A stretch of DNA of 64,000 bases from Dawidia cretensis (GTDB taxonomy: Bacteria; Bacteroidota; Bacteroidia; Cytophagales; Cyclobacteriaceae). This document shows, in pieces, positions 17,101 through 25,235 of this stretch (position 1 is the stretch's first letter; each line of letters begins with the position of its first letter). The translations under genes were made by a program, and so were the position numbers. The stretch lies in assembly GCF_018598175.1 (NCBI RefSeq), contig NZ_JAHESE010000001.1:744001-808000 (forward strand). Direction: 5' to 3'. Under the pieces are notes generated by a model that searched no databases, was not told where the DNA came from, and worked only from the letters and a program-made list of their open reading frames with translations.

Positions 17101-17173
17101 ATTGCGGAAGGTGCACGAGTGTGTGTTTGGTGTGTTGGCGTTGGAAAGTGAGGAGGTAGATCCAAGATTATAA
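14111..17173 (+). CDS. pnkp: Pnkp: RNA 5'-kinase / 2',3'-phosphatase / ligase, with an N-terminal membrane extension
   Basis: This 1020-residue protein holds the complete bacterial Pnkp: kinase with P-loop GVSGSGKST (178-186), calcineurin-type phosphatase from about 344 (GDVHGCFDE, GDLVDRGPNS, GNHD), and adenylyltransferase with Lys694 in EKHMGSRAV and GEGMVIKPYD near 920. It heals and seals cleaved RNA together with Hen1. The odd part is residues 1-160: a transmembrane segment at about 14-43, a basic stretch, then an alpha/beta region of unknown type. Usual Pnkp begins near KIPELSLV, here residue 167. An in-frame ATG at 14585 (residue 159) could start a normal-length form. The frame has no stop between the two parts. 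Confidence 0.93.
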   Translation: MINMDRQKDSSLHNVFGCVIAFPIVLALSILFSPVLLYFLIIHGPISAFKKNRFLKRNAGKRILCVSAGRKFQVWWTDYRKEILALGIDDVVVFDSKRSDNQYENFKWDGMILRDAGFPVLITINGKVITQQSLKVEFLSFFKKEVDWMQLQECIKKLMETRSKELKIPELSLVTLIGVSGSGKSTFARKHFKETEIVSSDRCRAIVSDDENKQEATDDAFALLHYIAAKRLKNGLLTVVDATNVQPESRASLVRLAREYHCIPVAIVLDVPERVCEARNALRPDRNFGGHVLYQQRSQLKRSLRKLKDEGFRHIHVLKSTDEIDAISHIAREKLYNDRKEVGGPFDIIGDVHGCFDELVELLTKLGYVVTRVAVQHRNFGFQVIPPTGRTAVFLGDLVDRGPNSPDVLRLVMSMVHTGIAFCVPGNHDLKLHKYLQGKNIQVKHGLEKTVEQLAQEDDRFRSDVKEFLYDLVSHYVFDRGRLVVAHAGLKEEMQGRGSGAVRTFCLYGETTGEIDEFGLPVRYNWALEYRGKAMVVYGHTPVPEAQWLNRTIDIDTGCVFGGKLTALRYPEEELVSVQAKQVYETPVRAIDFELRQQLTHQQAQDDVLDIEDVTGKRIIATRLRNGVTVKEENSIAALEVMSRFAINPKWLIYLPPTMSPSETSELEAYLEHPLEALRYFRSQGIKKVICEEKHMGSRAVLIVGKDEEAIRNRFGVEHEGIGVCYTRTGRNFFSDTRLEQEFLLRVNQALTTSGVWDTLNTDWICLDAELMPWSVKAQALLKDQYAAVGTAATASLRNVVDVLGQTVSRNIDGIEQLLSKFQQKQDLIDDYKTSYRQYCWPVNAVDDLTLAPFHILATEGAVHTDKSHAWHMNTIQSICDADPALFLATPHKIIDVFDDAQVDEVVRWWTNLTEQGGEGMVIKPYDFIAVGKKGLVQPAIKCRGKEYLRIIYGPEYTEAENLSRLKNRSLSSKRSLALREFALGVEALERFVRKDPLRKVHECVFGVLALESEEVDPRL

Positions 17174-17178
17174 AAAGA

Positions 17179-17213
17179 AGAGCCCAGGCAAACGTTTACA
17201 GGGCTCTCTTTTT
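17179..17213 (+). terminator. Intrinsic terminator after the Hen1-Pnkp operon
   Basis: AGAGCCC pairs with GGGCTCT (7 bp, 15-base loop) and is followed by CTTTTTAG, five bases after the Pnkp stop. Confidence 0.7.
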
Positions 17214-17222
17214 AGAAAATTG

Positions 17223-17252
17223 TTGTGTGCGCCAATTAACGCTGTACTTTTG
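17223..17252 (+). promoter_or_regulatory. Promoter of the HAD phosphatase gene
   Basis: TTG (17223-17225), a 19-base spacer and TACTTTTG (17245-17252) fit the Bacteroidota consensus. The ATG at 17261 lies eight bases after the -7 box, so the message should be leaderless or nearly so. Confidence 0.65.
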
Positions 17253-17260
17253 CGGCCGAC

Positions 17261-17905
17261 ATGAGCAACACACTGAAAAACCAATACGACAGTATAATCT
17301 TCGATCTCGACGGAACGCTGTGGGACAGTACCGCGAACGTGGCACTGGCCTGGCAGGACGCCGTGAACAAGGTCGATTACCTGAAGGTGGATATGACGCA
17401 AGAATTGGTGCGGTCGATCACCGGGATGACGTATGATGCCATCTTCGACAAACTCTTTCCAGATTTAAATGACACTCAGCGCGCCGAAGTAAAAGCACAT
17501 TGTGGCGAGAGCGAGCTGCGGATTCTGCATGCCAAAGGCGGTGATCTTTACCCACAACTGGAAGAGACGTTGAAAGATCTGAACGCACGCTACAAGCTAT
17601 ACATTGTGAGCAACTGCCAATGTGGTTACATCGAGTTGTTTTTAGACTTGAACAACCTGCATACATACTTTTTGGGGCATCAATGTTATGGAACGAAAAG
17701 CCGGCCCAAGGCTGACAATATCCGGGACGTTGTAAACGACCACGGATTGAAAAAGCCAGTATATGTTGGCGATACGATGGGCGACTACAACGCCGCCACG
17801 CAAGCCGGTGTGCCTTTTATTTTTGCCAACTACGGGTTTGGCAAAGTTCCCGACGGCATGGTGGCGGCGATCGGCAGCATTTCGGAACTGACGACCTTGC
17901 TATAG
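17261..17905 (+). CDS. HAD-family phosphatase (phosphoglycolate phosphatase-like)
   Basis: This 214-residue hydrolase has the HAD signature FDLDGTLWDS with nucleophile Asp15 and acid/base Asp17, the motif II region YIVSNCQ near 112, and the motif III/IV segment VYVGDTMGDY near 168. The cap between residues 20 and 90 is helical, as in the Gph/beta-phosphoglucomutase group. The substrate is probably a small phosphorylated metabolite. It has its own promoter next to the Pnkp terminator, so it is likely independent of the RNA repair operon. Confidence 0.88.
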   Translation: MSNTLKNQYDSIIFDLDGTLWDSTANVALAWQDAVNKVDYLKVDMTQELVRSITGMTYDAIFDKLFPDLNDTQRAEVKAHCGESELRILHAKGGDLYPQLEETLKDLNARYKLYIVSNCQCGYIELFLDLNNLHTYFLGHQCYGTKSRPKADNIRDVVNDHGLKKPVYVGDTMGDYNAATQAGVPFIFANYGFGKVPDGMVAAIGSISELTTLL

Positions 17906-17995
17906 CCCACCTCATCGCCATGAGTTATGGAAGGTAATTCAGCACTGCCTTCGATATAATGAGCACGAAGAACAAGCACCATTGACCGGGCGCTC

Positions 17996-18238
17996 TTAGC
18001 TATTGCCTTCCGGCAATGCGTTGAATGCATTCCGCTTATCGTTCATCCAAGCGTCTGCCGCTTCCGACGATGTCATGGCTTTTCGCATTTCATTCATGGC
18101 CTCGATGTGGGCAGCATCGCCTTGCTGTACCATTTCGCGGGCGTGTTTGCTTACCATCATGGCAATCTCGTCAAAGCTATTGGCGCTAAAGGTTTGGTCG
18201 CAGGCGCCGCCCAATTGTTTGCATGTCATTGTCTTCAT
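17996..18238 (-). CDS. DUF1059-like small protein
   Basis: This 80-residue protein begins MKTMTCKQLGGACDQTFSA, matching the DUF1059 pattern (MTCrqLGG.CD) whose members have one domain and unknown function. The later helix SKHAREMVQQGDAAHIEAMNEM fits the same family, which normally has an H..E..H/D stretch there. I chose ATG 18238 instead of 18250 because the family begins with MKTMTC. No partner gene is apparent; a TlpA-like gene ends 110 bases away on the same strand. Confidence 0.75.
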   Translation of the reverse strand: MKTMTCKQLGGACDQTFSANSFDEIAMMVSKHAREMVQQGDAAHIEAMNEMRKAMTSSEAADAWMNDKRNAFNALPEGNS

Positions 18239-18347
18239 GAAAAGTGGCATTTAAGTGCCTGTAAGATCGAATTTTTTGTCGTATTCTCCACCGGGGGTGG
18301 CAATTTCTCTGCCCGTGATACGATGTTGGGCCAAAGAAACCTACAAT

Positions 18348-19778
18348 CTATTTAAGAAGAGTCAATATGTCCGGCTCAATCGCTGTCGGGCGTTCGGCAT
18401 TGCTTCGAAACACATTGCCATTTTTGTCAATCAGGATGTACCGCGGAATGGCTCGAATATTGAAGTCGTCTTTAATTTTTCGACTTGTAGCTTCGTCACC
18501 CCTTAGATTGACTCCTTCAAGTTTTTGATTTTTCATTACCTTTCTCCACGCAGTTTCATTGTCATCTATATTAAGATAAACCATGTGAATCCTGCCTTTA
18601 AATTTCGCAGCCACTTTTTTGGAGTTCGGAAGCTCTTTCATGCACGGCCCGCACCAACTTGCCCAGACATCTATATAAATAGGTTTCCCTTTTAGCGTAG
18701 CGAGGTCGACCAGGTTATTTGTCGTATCGAATGCTATAATATCCGGTATATTTTTTCTTGGCTGAAGCTTTTTCGCCAGGATCGGATAATACGTTGATGT
18801 TGGGAACTTCTGATGAAAGTCGTTGGTCAGTGCTGCCAGGCTGTCCTGCCCGTCGATAAACATTGCCATTAAGTGCAACGTAAAGGCTGTGCCAAATTCG
18901 CGTGTTTGCGCGATATGTTGCAGCCGGTTATACGCTTCACGGTACATATAAGAGAAATAAATCTCTCTTTCTGAGTTTGATGCAGGTCTCTTTTTTATTT
19001 TCTCCCGGGCCATCTGATTGCAAAAACTTATCAGGCTTTGTCGGTAGGCATCCGATGTCAGGGCCAGGTCGGAAGAAAGCTTCCAATCCAGTTGGTACTG
19101 GCGAAGCGCAGGCGTTGTCAGGACAGTGGAGTCTTCGGCTGTTTTATTTGTCTTATAGACCTCCGCCTGGGATTTGTGGTTGAACGTGCCAGCGATAATT
19201 TCTCCGAAGAGAAACGCCTCGGCTTCAGGAGAAAAATTTTGAGGCCATACGGTTTGCCTGAGCTTTTCCCGGGCCTGTTGCATGCTATCTAAGAAAACGT
19301 GATATCTTTCAATAGACCGGCTTTGTGCGGTTTCATGGGTTTTGGGGTTGTAGATTGTCAGGTCGGCATCGAACAGATAGTTGTTTATAGTGGCCCCGCG
19401 TCCGGAATAAAGCACATCTCCCTTGTCAAACAAGGCACGGCCATTAGGATAGGTCAATTTATACGGCTTCCGGATGTTTATAAAAATTGAGTCGTCTTTT
19501 TCAACCCATACGATCATTGGAAAAGGATTGCCATACGAAAGCATGACTGGCTGTGCCGTCGATAGCTTTATTTGTGATGCAAAGTGACCCTCAGCATCTG
19601 TTGTCACCTGGGCCAGGAAGGCAGGCTTTTTCTCCAGATAATTATTGTATGTATACAGGGCAATAGATTTTTCATAGTGGCCCTCGATCTTGCCACGTAT
19701 GGATATCGCGTTTTGGCCGTAGGCAGTACAAAGACTGATACAGACAATGATCACGGTGTATATCGCATTCATATTCAT
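18348..19778 (-). CDS. TlpA-like thiol-disulfide oxidoreductase, exported
   Basis: This 476-residue protein has a signal peptide (AIYTVIIVCISLCTAYGQ), an N-terminal beta domain of the DUF4369/carboxypeptidase-regulatory-like kind (ISIRGKIEGHYEKSIALYTYNN), a helical middle, and a C-terminal thioredoxin fold with WASWCGPCMKE. It probably reduces disulfides of exported proteins or cytochrome-maturation substrates in the periplasm. ATG 19778 was chosen because it places the signal peptide at the N-terminus; the longer frame adds 20 residues with no clear role. A similar but divergent gene is transcribed the other way from 20275. Confidence 0.88.
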   Translation of the reverse strand: MNMNAIYTVIIVCISLCTAYGQNAISIRGKIEGHYEKSIALYTYNNYLEKKPAFLAQVTTDAEGHFASQIKLSTAQPVMLSYGNPFPMIVWVEKDDSIFINIRKPYKLTYPNGRALFDKGDVLYSGRGATINNYLFDADLTIYNPKTHETAQSRSIERYHVFLDSMQQAREKLRQTVWPQNFSPEAEAFLFGEIIAGTFNHKSQAEVYKTNKTAEDSTVLTTPALRQYQLDWKLSSDLALTSDAYRQSLISFCNQMAREKIKKRPASNSEREIYFSYMYREAYNRLQHIAQTREFGTAFTLHLMAMFIDGQDSLAALTNDFHQKFPTSTYYPILAKKLQPRKNIPDIIAFDTTNNLVDLATLKGKPIYIDVWASWCGPCMKELPNSKKVAAKFKGRIHMVYLNIDDNETAWRKVMKNQKLEGVNLRGDEATSRKIKDDFNIRAIPRYILIDKNGNVFRSNAERPTAIEPDILTLLK

Positions 19779-20274
19779 TATTTCAGGAAGATAACGTATC
19801 CTCTTCGCTAAATGAGGTGAAACTAAGATTCTTTCCATTCACCGAAGATGCAGCACCGGTTCACATGTTAACCACATGTAGTACCAGTTTTGAGAGGCTG
19901 TTTTGATGAAAATTTCGTTCGTTTGTATGGGACGGTCAAAGTGTGTTTTGGGGTGGCCGAGGTTTCTTGTGCAGAGTCGAAAACGGGGCCGAATACCGGC
20001 GTCCCTCGCCGAGGGTACTTCGAGTCTGCCACAGGGTTCCTCCACAGATGTCCTACGGATGAACCACGGATGATCTTATCTATAAAGGGGGTGGGACATC
20101 GCTGGATGAGGTGAAGACGCAAGCAAGGGAGAGCATGCAACAGACAGGCACCACAAAGGGCTCTGGCGGAACCAGTTTGGATTTTTTTTGCAATTCCCGC
20201 TGAGAATAAGGACATTAACTCTCGAATAGCCATCACTCGGTAGAGGATGGTTATCTTTATTATTTCAACTGCAA
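19779..20274. other. Long gap between two divergent TlpA-like genes
   Basis: About 500 bases contain no convincing gene. A frame on the minus strand (19868-20236) is open but has unlikely composition and no recognisable domain. A short palindrome CCCTCGCCGAGGG lies near 20010. TATCTTTA at 20252, 17 bases before the 20275 ATG, is a possible -7 box. Confidence 0.4.
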
Positions 20275-21768
20275 ATGAGTATGTCGATCAGAAAATCTAT
20301 TGCGACTTTATCGTTGTTTTTCCTGGCGCTGGTGGCTACCGCTTATTCCGCCACACCGCGCCAAAATACCAAAACAGTTATTATCGCGGGTAAAGTAATT
20401 TCGCCGAAAGCGAACTCATCGATCACGCTAGCTATTAACTGGGTTGGGTTTGAGCAGGAGGAACTCAAAGTCCCCGTCGATGCCGCCGGAAACTTTGTGT
20501 TTAAATTCGAGGCGTATGTGCCCACCGATGCCTGGATAGTGTATCAAACAAACTTCCTGATTTTGTTTCATCCGGGCGATAGTATCTACCTGGAGTTTGA
20601 TGGGACCACGAGTAACCGGATGGCTGTTTTGAAGAGTGCAAAATTTAGCGGTGATGCAGCCGCGAGCAATAAAGGCACAGCCTTGTTTCAGCAGGCATAT
20701 GCTGAAAATTCTCTTTCTGGGTATAATTATGAAAAACATACCATCAGAATAAAGAATTCTACGCCATCGCAGTTTGTCCAATACTGTGATTCGCTAAGGC
20801 ATGAGGCACTTAATTTCCATGCAGCTTTTGTTAAAAAACAAGGGCTCAACCAGGAAGCCGCCCGTTGGTCAAAGCTTTATGTAGGTAGTCGGTACTATCA
20901 TGATCTTAGATATTTCCCGGACGCCCATCGAGCTGCCCTGGTGCTGAAAGAATCTGAATGGGATGTCCCCTTAAAGTATTATGACTTTCTGCGGACTTAT
21001 GATGATGTGAAACAAGCGCTTGTCAGTGGAGATGCTATTAATAGTTATATCAACAAATACGCATACACGTATATACGCCGCCACGCGTCGGCTGATGCTG
21101 CCGCCTTAAAAAGATCGCTGACAAAAGAGCAACAAGATTCTATAAAGCTTTGGAGCATTGTACGATATTCCAAAGACGCCTTCATCAAAGAAATCACCCT
21201 TTGTTATTTTCTAAACGATTGGCTGGAGCAGTCGGCCCTGGAAACATTCGAGAAAAATCGGAACCTGATCGATGCGAACCTAACGCAGCCGTTCTTGCGT
21301 GAACCCCTCTTTAAAAAGTATGCGTTGAAGAAGAAGGAGGTAGAAGGTCTTCCCGCGCCCGCCGTAGAGCGATTGGTGAGCGGTGTTTCATTTGTCGACA
21401 GCGTTATTCAGCAGAACAGAGGGAAAGTGATCTATATTGATATTTGGGCTACCTGGTGCGGCCCTTGCCGGCAGGAATTTCCGTACGCCAAAAAGCTGGA
21501 GGATGCCTTCGGTGACAACGTCGTGTTTTTATACCTATGCCTGGAGTCCGGTGAGGATGCGTATCAGAATCTGCTTAAAAAGTATGCGCACAAGGGAATC
21601 CACAAGTTTTTAGATGAAGAGCAAAGCAAATTGCTGCGGGCGAAATACAAGGTCCAGGGGGTTCCTCATTACATGTTGATCGATAAAGATGGGCATATTG
21701 TTAACGTGGACCATTCTATCAAGCCTAGCGCCGATGAGACCCCGGCGGCCATACGTGGCTTATTGTAA
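20275..21768 (+). CDS. TlpA-like thiol-disulfide oxidoreductase, exported
   Basis: This 497-residue protein has a signal peptide (ATLSLFFLALVATAYSA), an N-terminal beta domain (TVIIAGKVISPKANSSITLAI), a large helical middle region and a C-terminal thioredoxin domain with IWATWCGPCRQEF near 400 and the cis-Pro segment VQGVPHYMLID. The architecture and length are the same as in the gene at 18348, and the two are probably diverged duplicates, although their middle regions differ strongly. ATG 20275 is followed closely by a second ATG (20281); either would keep the signal peptide. Confidence 0.88.
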   Translation: MSMSIRKSIATLSLFFLALVATAYSATPRQNTKTVIIAGKVISPKANSSITLAINWVGFEQEELKVPVDAAGNFVFKFEAYVPTDAWIVYQTNFLILFHPGDSIYLEFDGTTSNRMAVLKSAKFSGDAAASNKGTALFQQAYAENSLSGYNYEKHTIRIKNSTPSQFVQYCDSLRHEALNFHAAFVKKQGLNQEAARWSKLYVGSRYYHDLRYFPDAHRAALVLKESEWDVPLKYYDFLRTYDDVKQALVSGDAINSYINKYAYTYIRRHASADAAALKRSLTKEQQDSIKLWSIVRYSKDAFIKEITLCYFLNDWLEQSALETFEKNRNLIDANLTQPFLREPLFKKYALKKKEVEGLPAPAVERLVSGVSFVDSVIQQNRGKVIYIDIWATWCGPCRQEFPYAKKLEDAFGDNVVFLYLCLESGEDAYQNLLKKYAHKGIHKFLDEEQSKLLRAKYKVQGVPHYMLIDKDGHIVNVDHSIKPSADETPAAIRGLL

Positions 21769-22139
21769 ATAAGTGACCTGAATTCAGCGGTTTTGCATGT
21801 ATTGCGCTGGAATGGAGGCCCTGTAATATATGAGTAGGATTACAACTTTTTTCTGGTTACCTTTGCAGAAATCAATTGCGGATACCCAATTCTCAGATCG
21901 TTTTCCATTTTGGGGCGGTCTTTAATTCTCTCCTCAGTTAATTCGGGAAATAGTCTTTGTTTGTACTGCCTCATCCGCACGACTGACTTGTTTTCTTTTA
22001 GATTTGTTAACGCAATCCTGAATACACAGGCATGCAGGAAACACGTCACAAAACAAAAGATAAATGTCAAATTTCGTGTGTGAGGTCAGGATTCATTGCT
22101 GATTGCAAGTCAAAGGGCAATATCTTAGACATAATTCTC
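21769..22139. other. Non-coding gap of 370 bases
   Basis: No convincing gene. A minus-strand frame at 21840-22070 has only a TTG start at its full length and no recognisable domain. TATCTTAG at 22121, close to the next ATG, may be the promoter of the small gene that follows. Confidence 0.35.
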
Positions 22140-22403
22140 ATGAATATTCACCTGAACAAGCCGTACAGCATTAATACGGACAAACTAAAGCGTTATCAGG
22201 ACCATTACCAGATATCGGCCACTGAGATGCTTATTGTTCCGCAGCGGGCTATGGGTGATGAGTCGGCCTGTGATGTACGATGGGAGGACGTTGATGGAGC
22301 ACTGCATGTAATGCACAATGTTATGTTCCGAAATGAAAATCTTGTGGCGTTAGATTTTCTCCTTTATGATAATTTGTATAAGTTGTGGAAGCACTACTAT
22401 TAG
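22140..22403 (+). CDS. Small hypothetical protein
   Basis: This 87-residue frame starts at ATG 22140 (MNIHLNKPYSINTDKLKRY) and ends HYY. I chose this ATG over 22032 because a -7-like box (TATCTTAG) lies 12 bases upstream. The sequence is mixed alpha/beta with two Trp and no signal peptide or membrane segment. I do not recognise a family. It lies 80 bases before the RRM protein gene and could be co-transcribed with it. Confidence 0.5.
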   Translation: MNIHLNKPYSINTDKLKRYQDHYQISATEMLIVPQRAMGDESACDVRWEDVDGALHVMHNVMFRNENLVALDFLLYDNLYKLWKHYY

Positions 22404-22482
22404 TGCTAGCTTTAGATAACGGGTCGCACCGTGGCATGCTTTTTAACGAGAAATATTTTTAACATTCGAAATATTTAAAACA

Positions 22483-22833
22483 ATGAACATTTATGTAGCA
22501 AACATCCCTTTCAAAGCCTCGGAAGGCGAGTTGAAAGAATTATTTGAAGAGTACGGTGACGTGACTTCTGCGAAAATCATTTTAGATAAGGAAACACAGC
22601 GGAGCCGTGGTTTCGGCTTTATCGAAATGCCTGACGATGCTGCGGCGCAGCAAGCAATAACAAGCCTCAACGGCTTTAGCTTTCTTGGAAAAGAACTGAG
22701 CGTTAACGAGGCGCGTCCGAAAACTGACAATCCTCGCGGCGGTGGCGGCGGCTACGGTGGTGGCGGCGGCAGACGCGGTGGTGGCGGTGGCTACGGCGGC
22801 GGTGGGGGCGGTGGCTACAATAAAGGCTGGTAA
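22483..22833 (+). CDS. Glycine-rich RRM RNA-binding protein
   Basis: This 116-residue protein has one RRM: RNP2 is IYVANI at residues 2-7 and RNP1 is RGFGFIEM near 42. The C-terminal 35 residues are almost only Gly with interspersed Tyr and Arg. Such proteins bind single-stranded RNA and are often cold-induced in Bacteroidota and cyanobacteria. The leader before the ATG is AT-rich with a repeated AAATATTT. A terminator follows at 22841. Confidence 0.92.
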   Translation: MNIYVANIPFKASEGELKELFEEYGDVTSAKIILDKETQRSRGFGFIEMPDDAAAQQAITSLNGFSFLGKELSVNEARPKTDNPRGGGGGYGGGGGRRGGGGGYGGGGGGGYNKGW

Positions 22834-22840
22834 GCATTTT

Positions 22841-22869
22841 AAAGGGCCCTTCACAAAAGGGCCTTTTTT
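22841..22869 (+). terminator. Intrinsic terminator after the RRM gene
   Basis: GGCCCTT pairs with AAGGGCC around loop CACAA, extended by A-T pairs, and is followed by TTTTTT. It lies between convergent genes. Confidence 0.8.
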
Positions 22870-22876
22870 ATCTTAT

Positions 22877-23740
22877 TTACCCCAGGTACGTTCGTAACTG
22901 TTGTGCCTGGCGGGATCGCTGTAGTCGTTGCGTAGCATGGTCTTTTATTTGACGTACGCGTTCTCGTGTAATGGAGAAGCGCTCGCCTATTTCGCTCAGT
23001 GTGAGCGCCTGCTGGTCGTTCAGACCATAAAAAAGTGTCAGCACCTCGCCTTCGCGAGCAGTCAATACCGATAATGCCAGTCGAATCTCATCCCGCAAAG
23101 CGGCACTCATCAGCGATGCGTCGGGTGCGCTGGAAGTTGCGTCGGGCAGTGTATCGATTAGCGATAAGTCATCGGTGTTTAGCACCGGTGCATCTGCCGA
23201 CACAGATTTTTGTGAGATCCTTAGTGTATCGTCCACGGTGTCTACCGGCACGTTCAGTGTTTCCGCGATCTCATTGTTGCTTGGCTCGCGCTGCAGGCGC
23301 TGCTCGAGCTCTGCTTGCACCCTCAACAGCTTAATCATAGAGCCGACGCGGTTCAGCGGTAGTCGCACGATTCTGGCTTGCGACGCCAATGCGGAGATAA
23401 TCGCTTGACGAATCCACCATACAGCATAGGAAATAAATTTGAACCCGCGCGTTTCATCAAACCGCACGGCGGCCTGGATCAGACCAACATTGCCCTCGTT
23501 GATCAGATCGTTCAGCGCCAGGCCGCGGTTCTGATACTGTTTTGCCACCGAGACGACAAAACGCAGGTTGGCTCTTGTCAATTTTGCCAGTGCCACCGCG
23601 TCGCCTTCGCGTATGCGTTTTGCCAGCTCCACCTCTTCGTCCATCGTAACAAGCACTATTTTGCCTATTTCGGATAAATAGCGGTCCAGCGACTGACTTT
23701 CGCGGTTCGTTATCTGCTTACTGATTTTTAGTTGTTTCAT
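22877..23740 (-). CDS. RpoD-like (group 2) RNA polymerase sigma factor
   Basis: This 287-residue sigma-70 factor has the same layout as Bacteroidota primary sigma (starts [20 protein letters not shown]; region 2 with [13 protein letters not shown]; region 4 with [19 protein letters not shown]). It departs from the expected primary form in region 3 ([24 protein letters not shown]) and in the linker, so it is more likely a second, non-essential RpoD-like factor than the housekeeping one. It sits beside two RRM proteins and a DEAD-box helicase, which suggests a stress role, perhaps cold. Confidence 0.85.
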   Translation of the reverse strand: MKQLKISKQITNRESQSLDRYLSEIGKIVLVTMDEEVELAKRIREGDAVALAKLTRANLRFVVSVAKQYQNRGLALNDLINEGNVGLIQAAVRFDETRGFKFISYAVWWIRQAIISALASQARIVRLPLNRVGSMIKLLRVQAELEQRLQREPSNNEIAETLNVPVDTVDDTLRISQKSVSADAPVLNTDDLSLIDTLPDATSSAPDASLMSAALRDEIRLALSVLTAREGEVLTLFYGLNDQQALTLSEIGERFSITRERVRQIKDHATQRLQRSRQAQQLRTYLG

Positions 23741-23796
23741 TTCTCAGGTTTGCTTGACGAAAGTGTGTGGCCGCGATGCGATGGGCATGGTCGAGG

Positions 23797-24051
23797 CTAC
23801 CGCTTTGCTTGTTTTTGGCGTGCCTCGGAGATAAACATTTTACGACCGAAGAACTCTACATTTTTTAACTGGCGAATGGCCTCCTTTGCTTCATTGTCAT
23901 ACGGCATTTCCACAAAGGCAAATCCACGAGATTCACCTGCTTGTGGGTCTACGATTACATTCGCGGACGAGACTTTACCAAACTCTCCAAACAGTGCCTC
24001 GAGTGCCTGGTCGTTCACCTGGCGGGCGAGGTTTCCTACATATAAATTCAT
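23797..24051 (-). CDS. Small RRM RNA-binding protein
   Basis: This 84-residue single-RRM protein has RNP2 LYVGNL at residues 3-8 and RNP1 RGFAFVEM near 43, then ends EARQKQAKR without a glycine tail. ATG 24051 starts the domain exactly (MNLYVGNL); the longer frame upstream runs through the helicase terminator. It lies 72 bases downstream of the DEAD-box helicase gene on the same strand, separated by a hairpin with a T-run, so it may be expressed by read-through or from its own promoter. Confidence 0.9.
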   Translation of the reverse strand: MNLYVGNLARQVNDQALEALFGEFGKVSSANVIVDPQAGESRGFAFVEMPYDNEAKEAIRQLKNVEFFGRKMFISEARQKQAKR

Positions 24052-24071
24052 GTGAATACTACTAGTTACAA

Positions 24072-24108
24072 TAAAAAAAAGAACCTCCCGCACAGTTGCC
24101 CATGCGGG
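24072..24108 (-). terminator. Terminator or attenuator between the helicase and RRM genes
   Basis: On the minus strand CCCGCA pairs with TGCGGG (loop about 10 bases), followed after a few bases by a run of eight T. Confidence 0.6.
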
Positions 24109-24122
24109 AAATAAGAAGATAA

Positions 24123-25235
24123 TCAGGCGAAAGGATGCGCCAGCACTTCGATCTTGCCGGGCGAAATGCGGTTCAGGTTCCGCAGCTGTCCTTTTTCGTC
24201 GTGATCGCAAAACGAAACGGCCGTGCCCGAATTACCCGCGCGTCCGGTTCTGCCAATGCGGTGGGTATACGTCTCGACCGTATCCGGCATCTCGTAATTA
24301 ATGACAAAAGGAAGGTTGTTGATATCGATCCCCCGGGCGGCAATATCTGTGGCGACCAGTACCCGTGTTGCGTTCTTTCTGAAATTGGTCAACGCACGTT
24401 GCCGTGCTCCCTGCGAGCGATCGCCATGAAATGCCTCTGCAGAGATACCTGCCTTCACCAGATTGCGCACGATTTTGTCGGCGCCGTGCTTGGTTCGGGC
24501 AAATACCATGACATTGCCCATAGCTTCGCCGATGACGTGGTGGAGCAACGCCTGCTTGTCCTGGCGCGAGACATGGTATACACCCTGACGTATGACTGCG
24601 GCCGTTTGCTGAGTCGCTACTTTAATGGTAATCGGTGTGCGAAGCATGCTCGTTACCAACGATTGAATTTCTGCCGGCACTGTGGCTGACAGAAAAATGC
24701 GCTGACATTCGCGCGGAACGAGTGAAAGTACTTTTCGTACGTCGTTGATAAAGCCCATGTCAAGCATACGATCGGCTTCGTCGAGCACGAGAATCTGCAA
24801 GTCGCTCAACTGTATTATCCGTTGGTTGATGAGGTCGAGTAATCTGCCCGGCGTGGCAATAACAACGTCCGCTCCGCGGCGAAGCTGTCTGACCTGGTGT
24901 ACCTGTGAAACACCGCCATAAACAAGGACACTCGAGAGGCGCAGATTTGTTCCATAGAGCGTCAGGTTATCTGCGATCTGAATGGCCAGTTCACGCGTAG
25001 GCGTGAGAATTAAGCCGCGAATGCCATTCGATGGCTTTGCCTCGGAGAGGCGTTGCAGCAGCGGTATGGCAAACGCCGCGGTTTTACCGGTGCCTGTCTG
25101 CGCGGAAGCGAGTACATCGCGTCCGGTAAGAATGGCTGGAATGGCCTGTTCTTGAATAGGTGTAGGTTGATTGTAGCCTTTTTTCTGGAGCGCATCCAGA
25201 ATAGGTGCACTTACCTGAAGTTTTTGAAATGACAC
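24123..25235 (-). CDS. DEAD-box RNA helicase
   Basis: This 370-residue protein has the full helicase core: Q motif (GYNQPTPIQEQAI), motif I AQTGTGKT, motif II DEAD in LVLDEADRMLD, motif III SAT, and motifs V-VI ending HRIGRTGR. The C-terminal tail is almost absent, so it is a minimal RhlE-like helicase. It unwinds RNA duplexes, for example in ribosome assembly or mRNA turnover at low temperature. A promoter 215-245 bases upstream implies a long untranslated leader, as in cold-induced helicase genes. Confidence 0.93.
   Translation of the reverse strand: MSFQKLQVSAPILDALQKKGYNQPTPIQEQAIPAILTGRDVLASAQTGTGKTAAFAIPLLQRLSEAKPSNGIRGLILTPTRELAIQIADNLTLYGTNLRLSSVLVYGGVSQVHQVRQLRRGADVVIATPGRLLDLINQRIIQLSDLQILVLDEADRMLDMGFINDVRKVLSLVPRECQRIFLSATVPAEIQSLVTSMLRTPITIKVATQQTAAVIRQGVYHVSRQDKQALLHHVIGEAMGNVMVFARTKHGADKIVRNLVKAGISAEAFHGDRSQGARQRALTNFRKNATRVLVATDIAARGIDINNLPFVINYEMPDTVETYTHRIGRTGRAGNSGTAVSFCDHDEKGQLRNLNRISPGKIEVLAHPFA

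Noticed and set aside
19868-20236. A 122-codon minus-strand frame in the gap between the TlpA-like genes
   Set aside because: No domain, odd composition, and no clear promoter or ribosome site; treated as non-coding.
21840-22070. A 76-codon minus-strand frame
   Set aside because: Its full length depends on a TTG start, no promoter box fits, and nothing in the sequence is recognisable. A shorter form of about 44 residues cannot be excluded.
22735-22830. Repetitive GGC/GGT codons as a possible DNA repeat
   Set aside because: This is the glycine-rich tail of the RRM protein, a normal low-complexity coding sequence.
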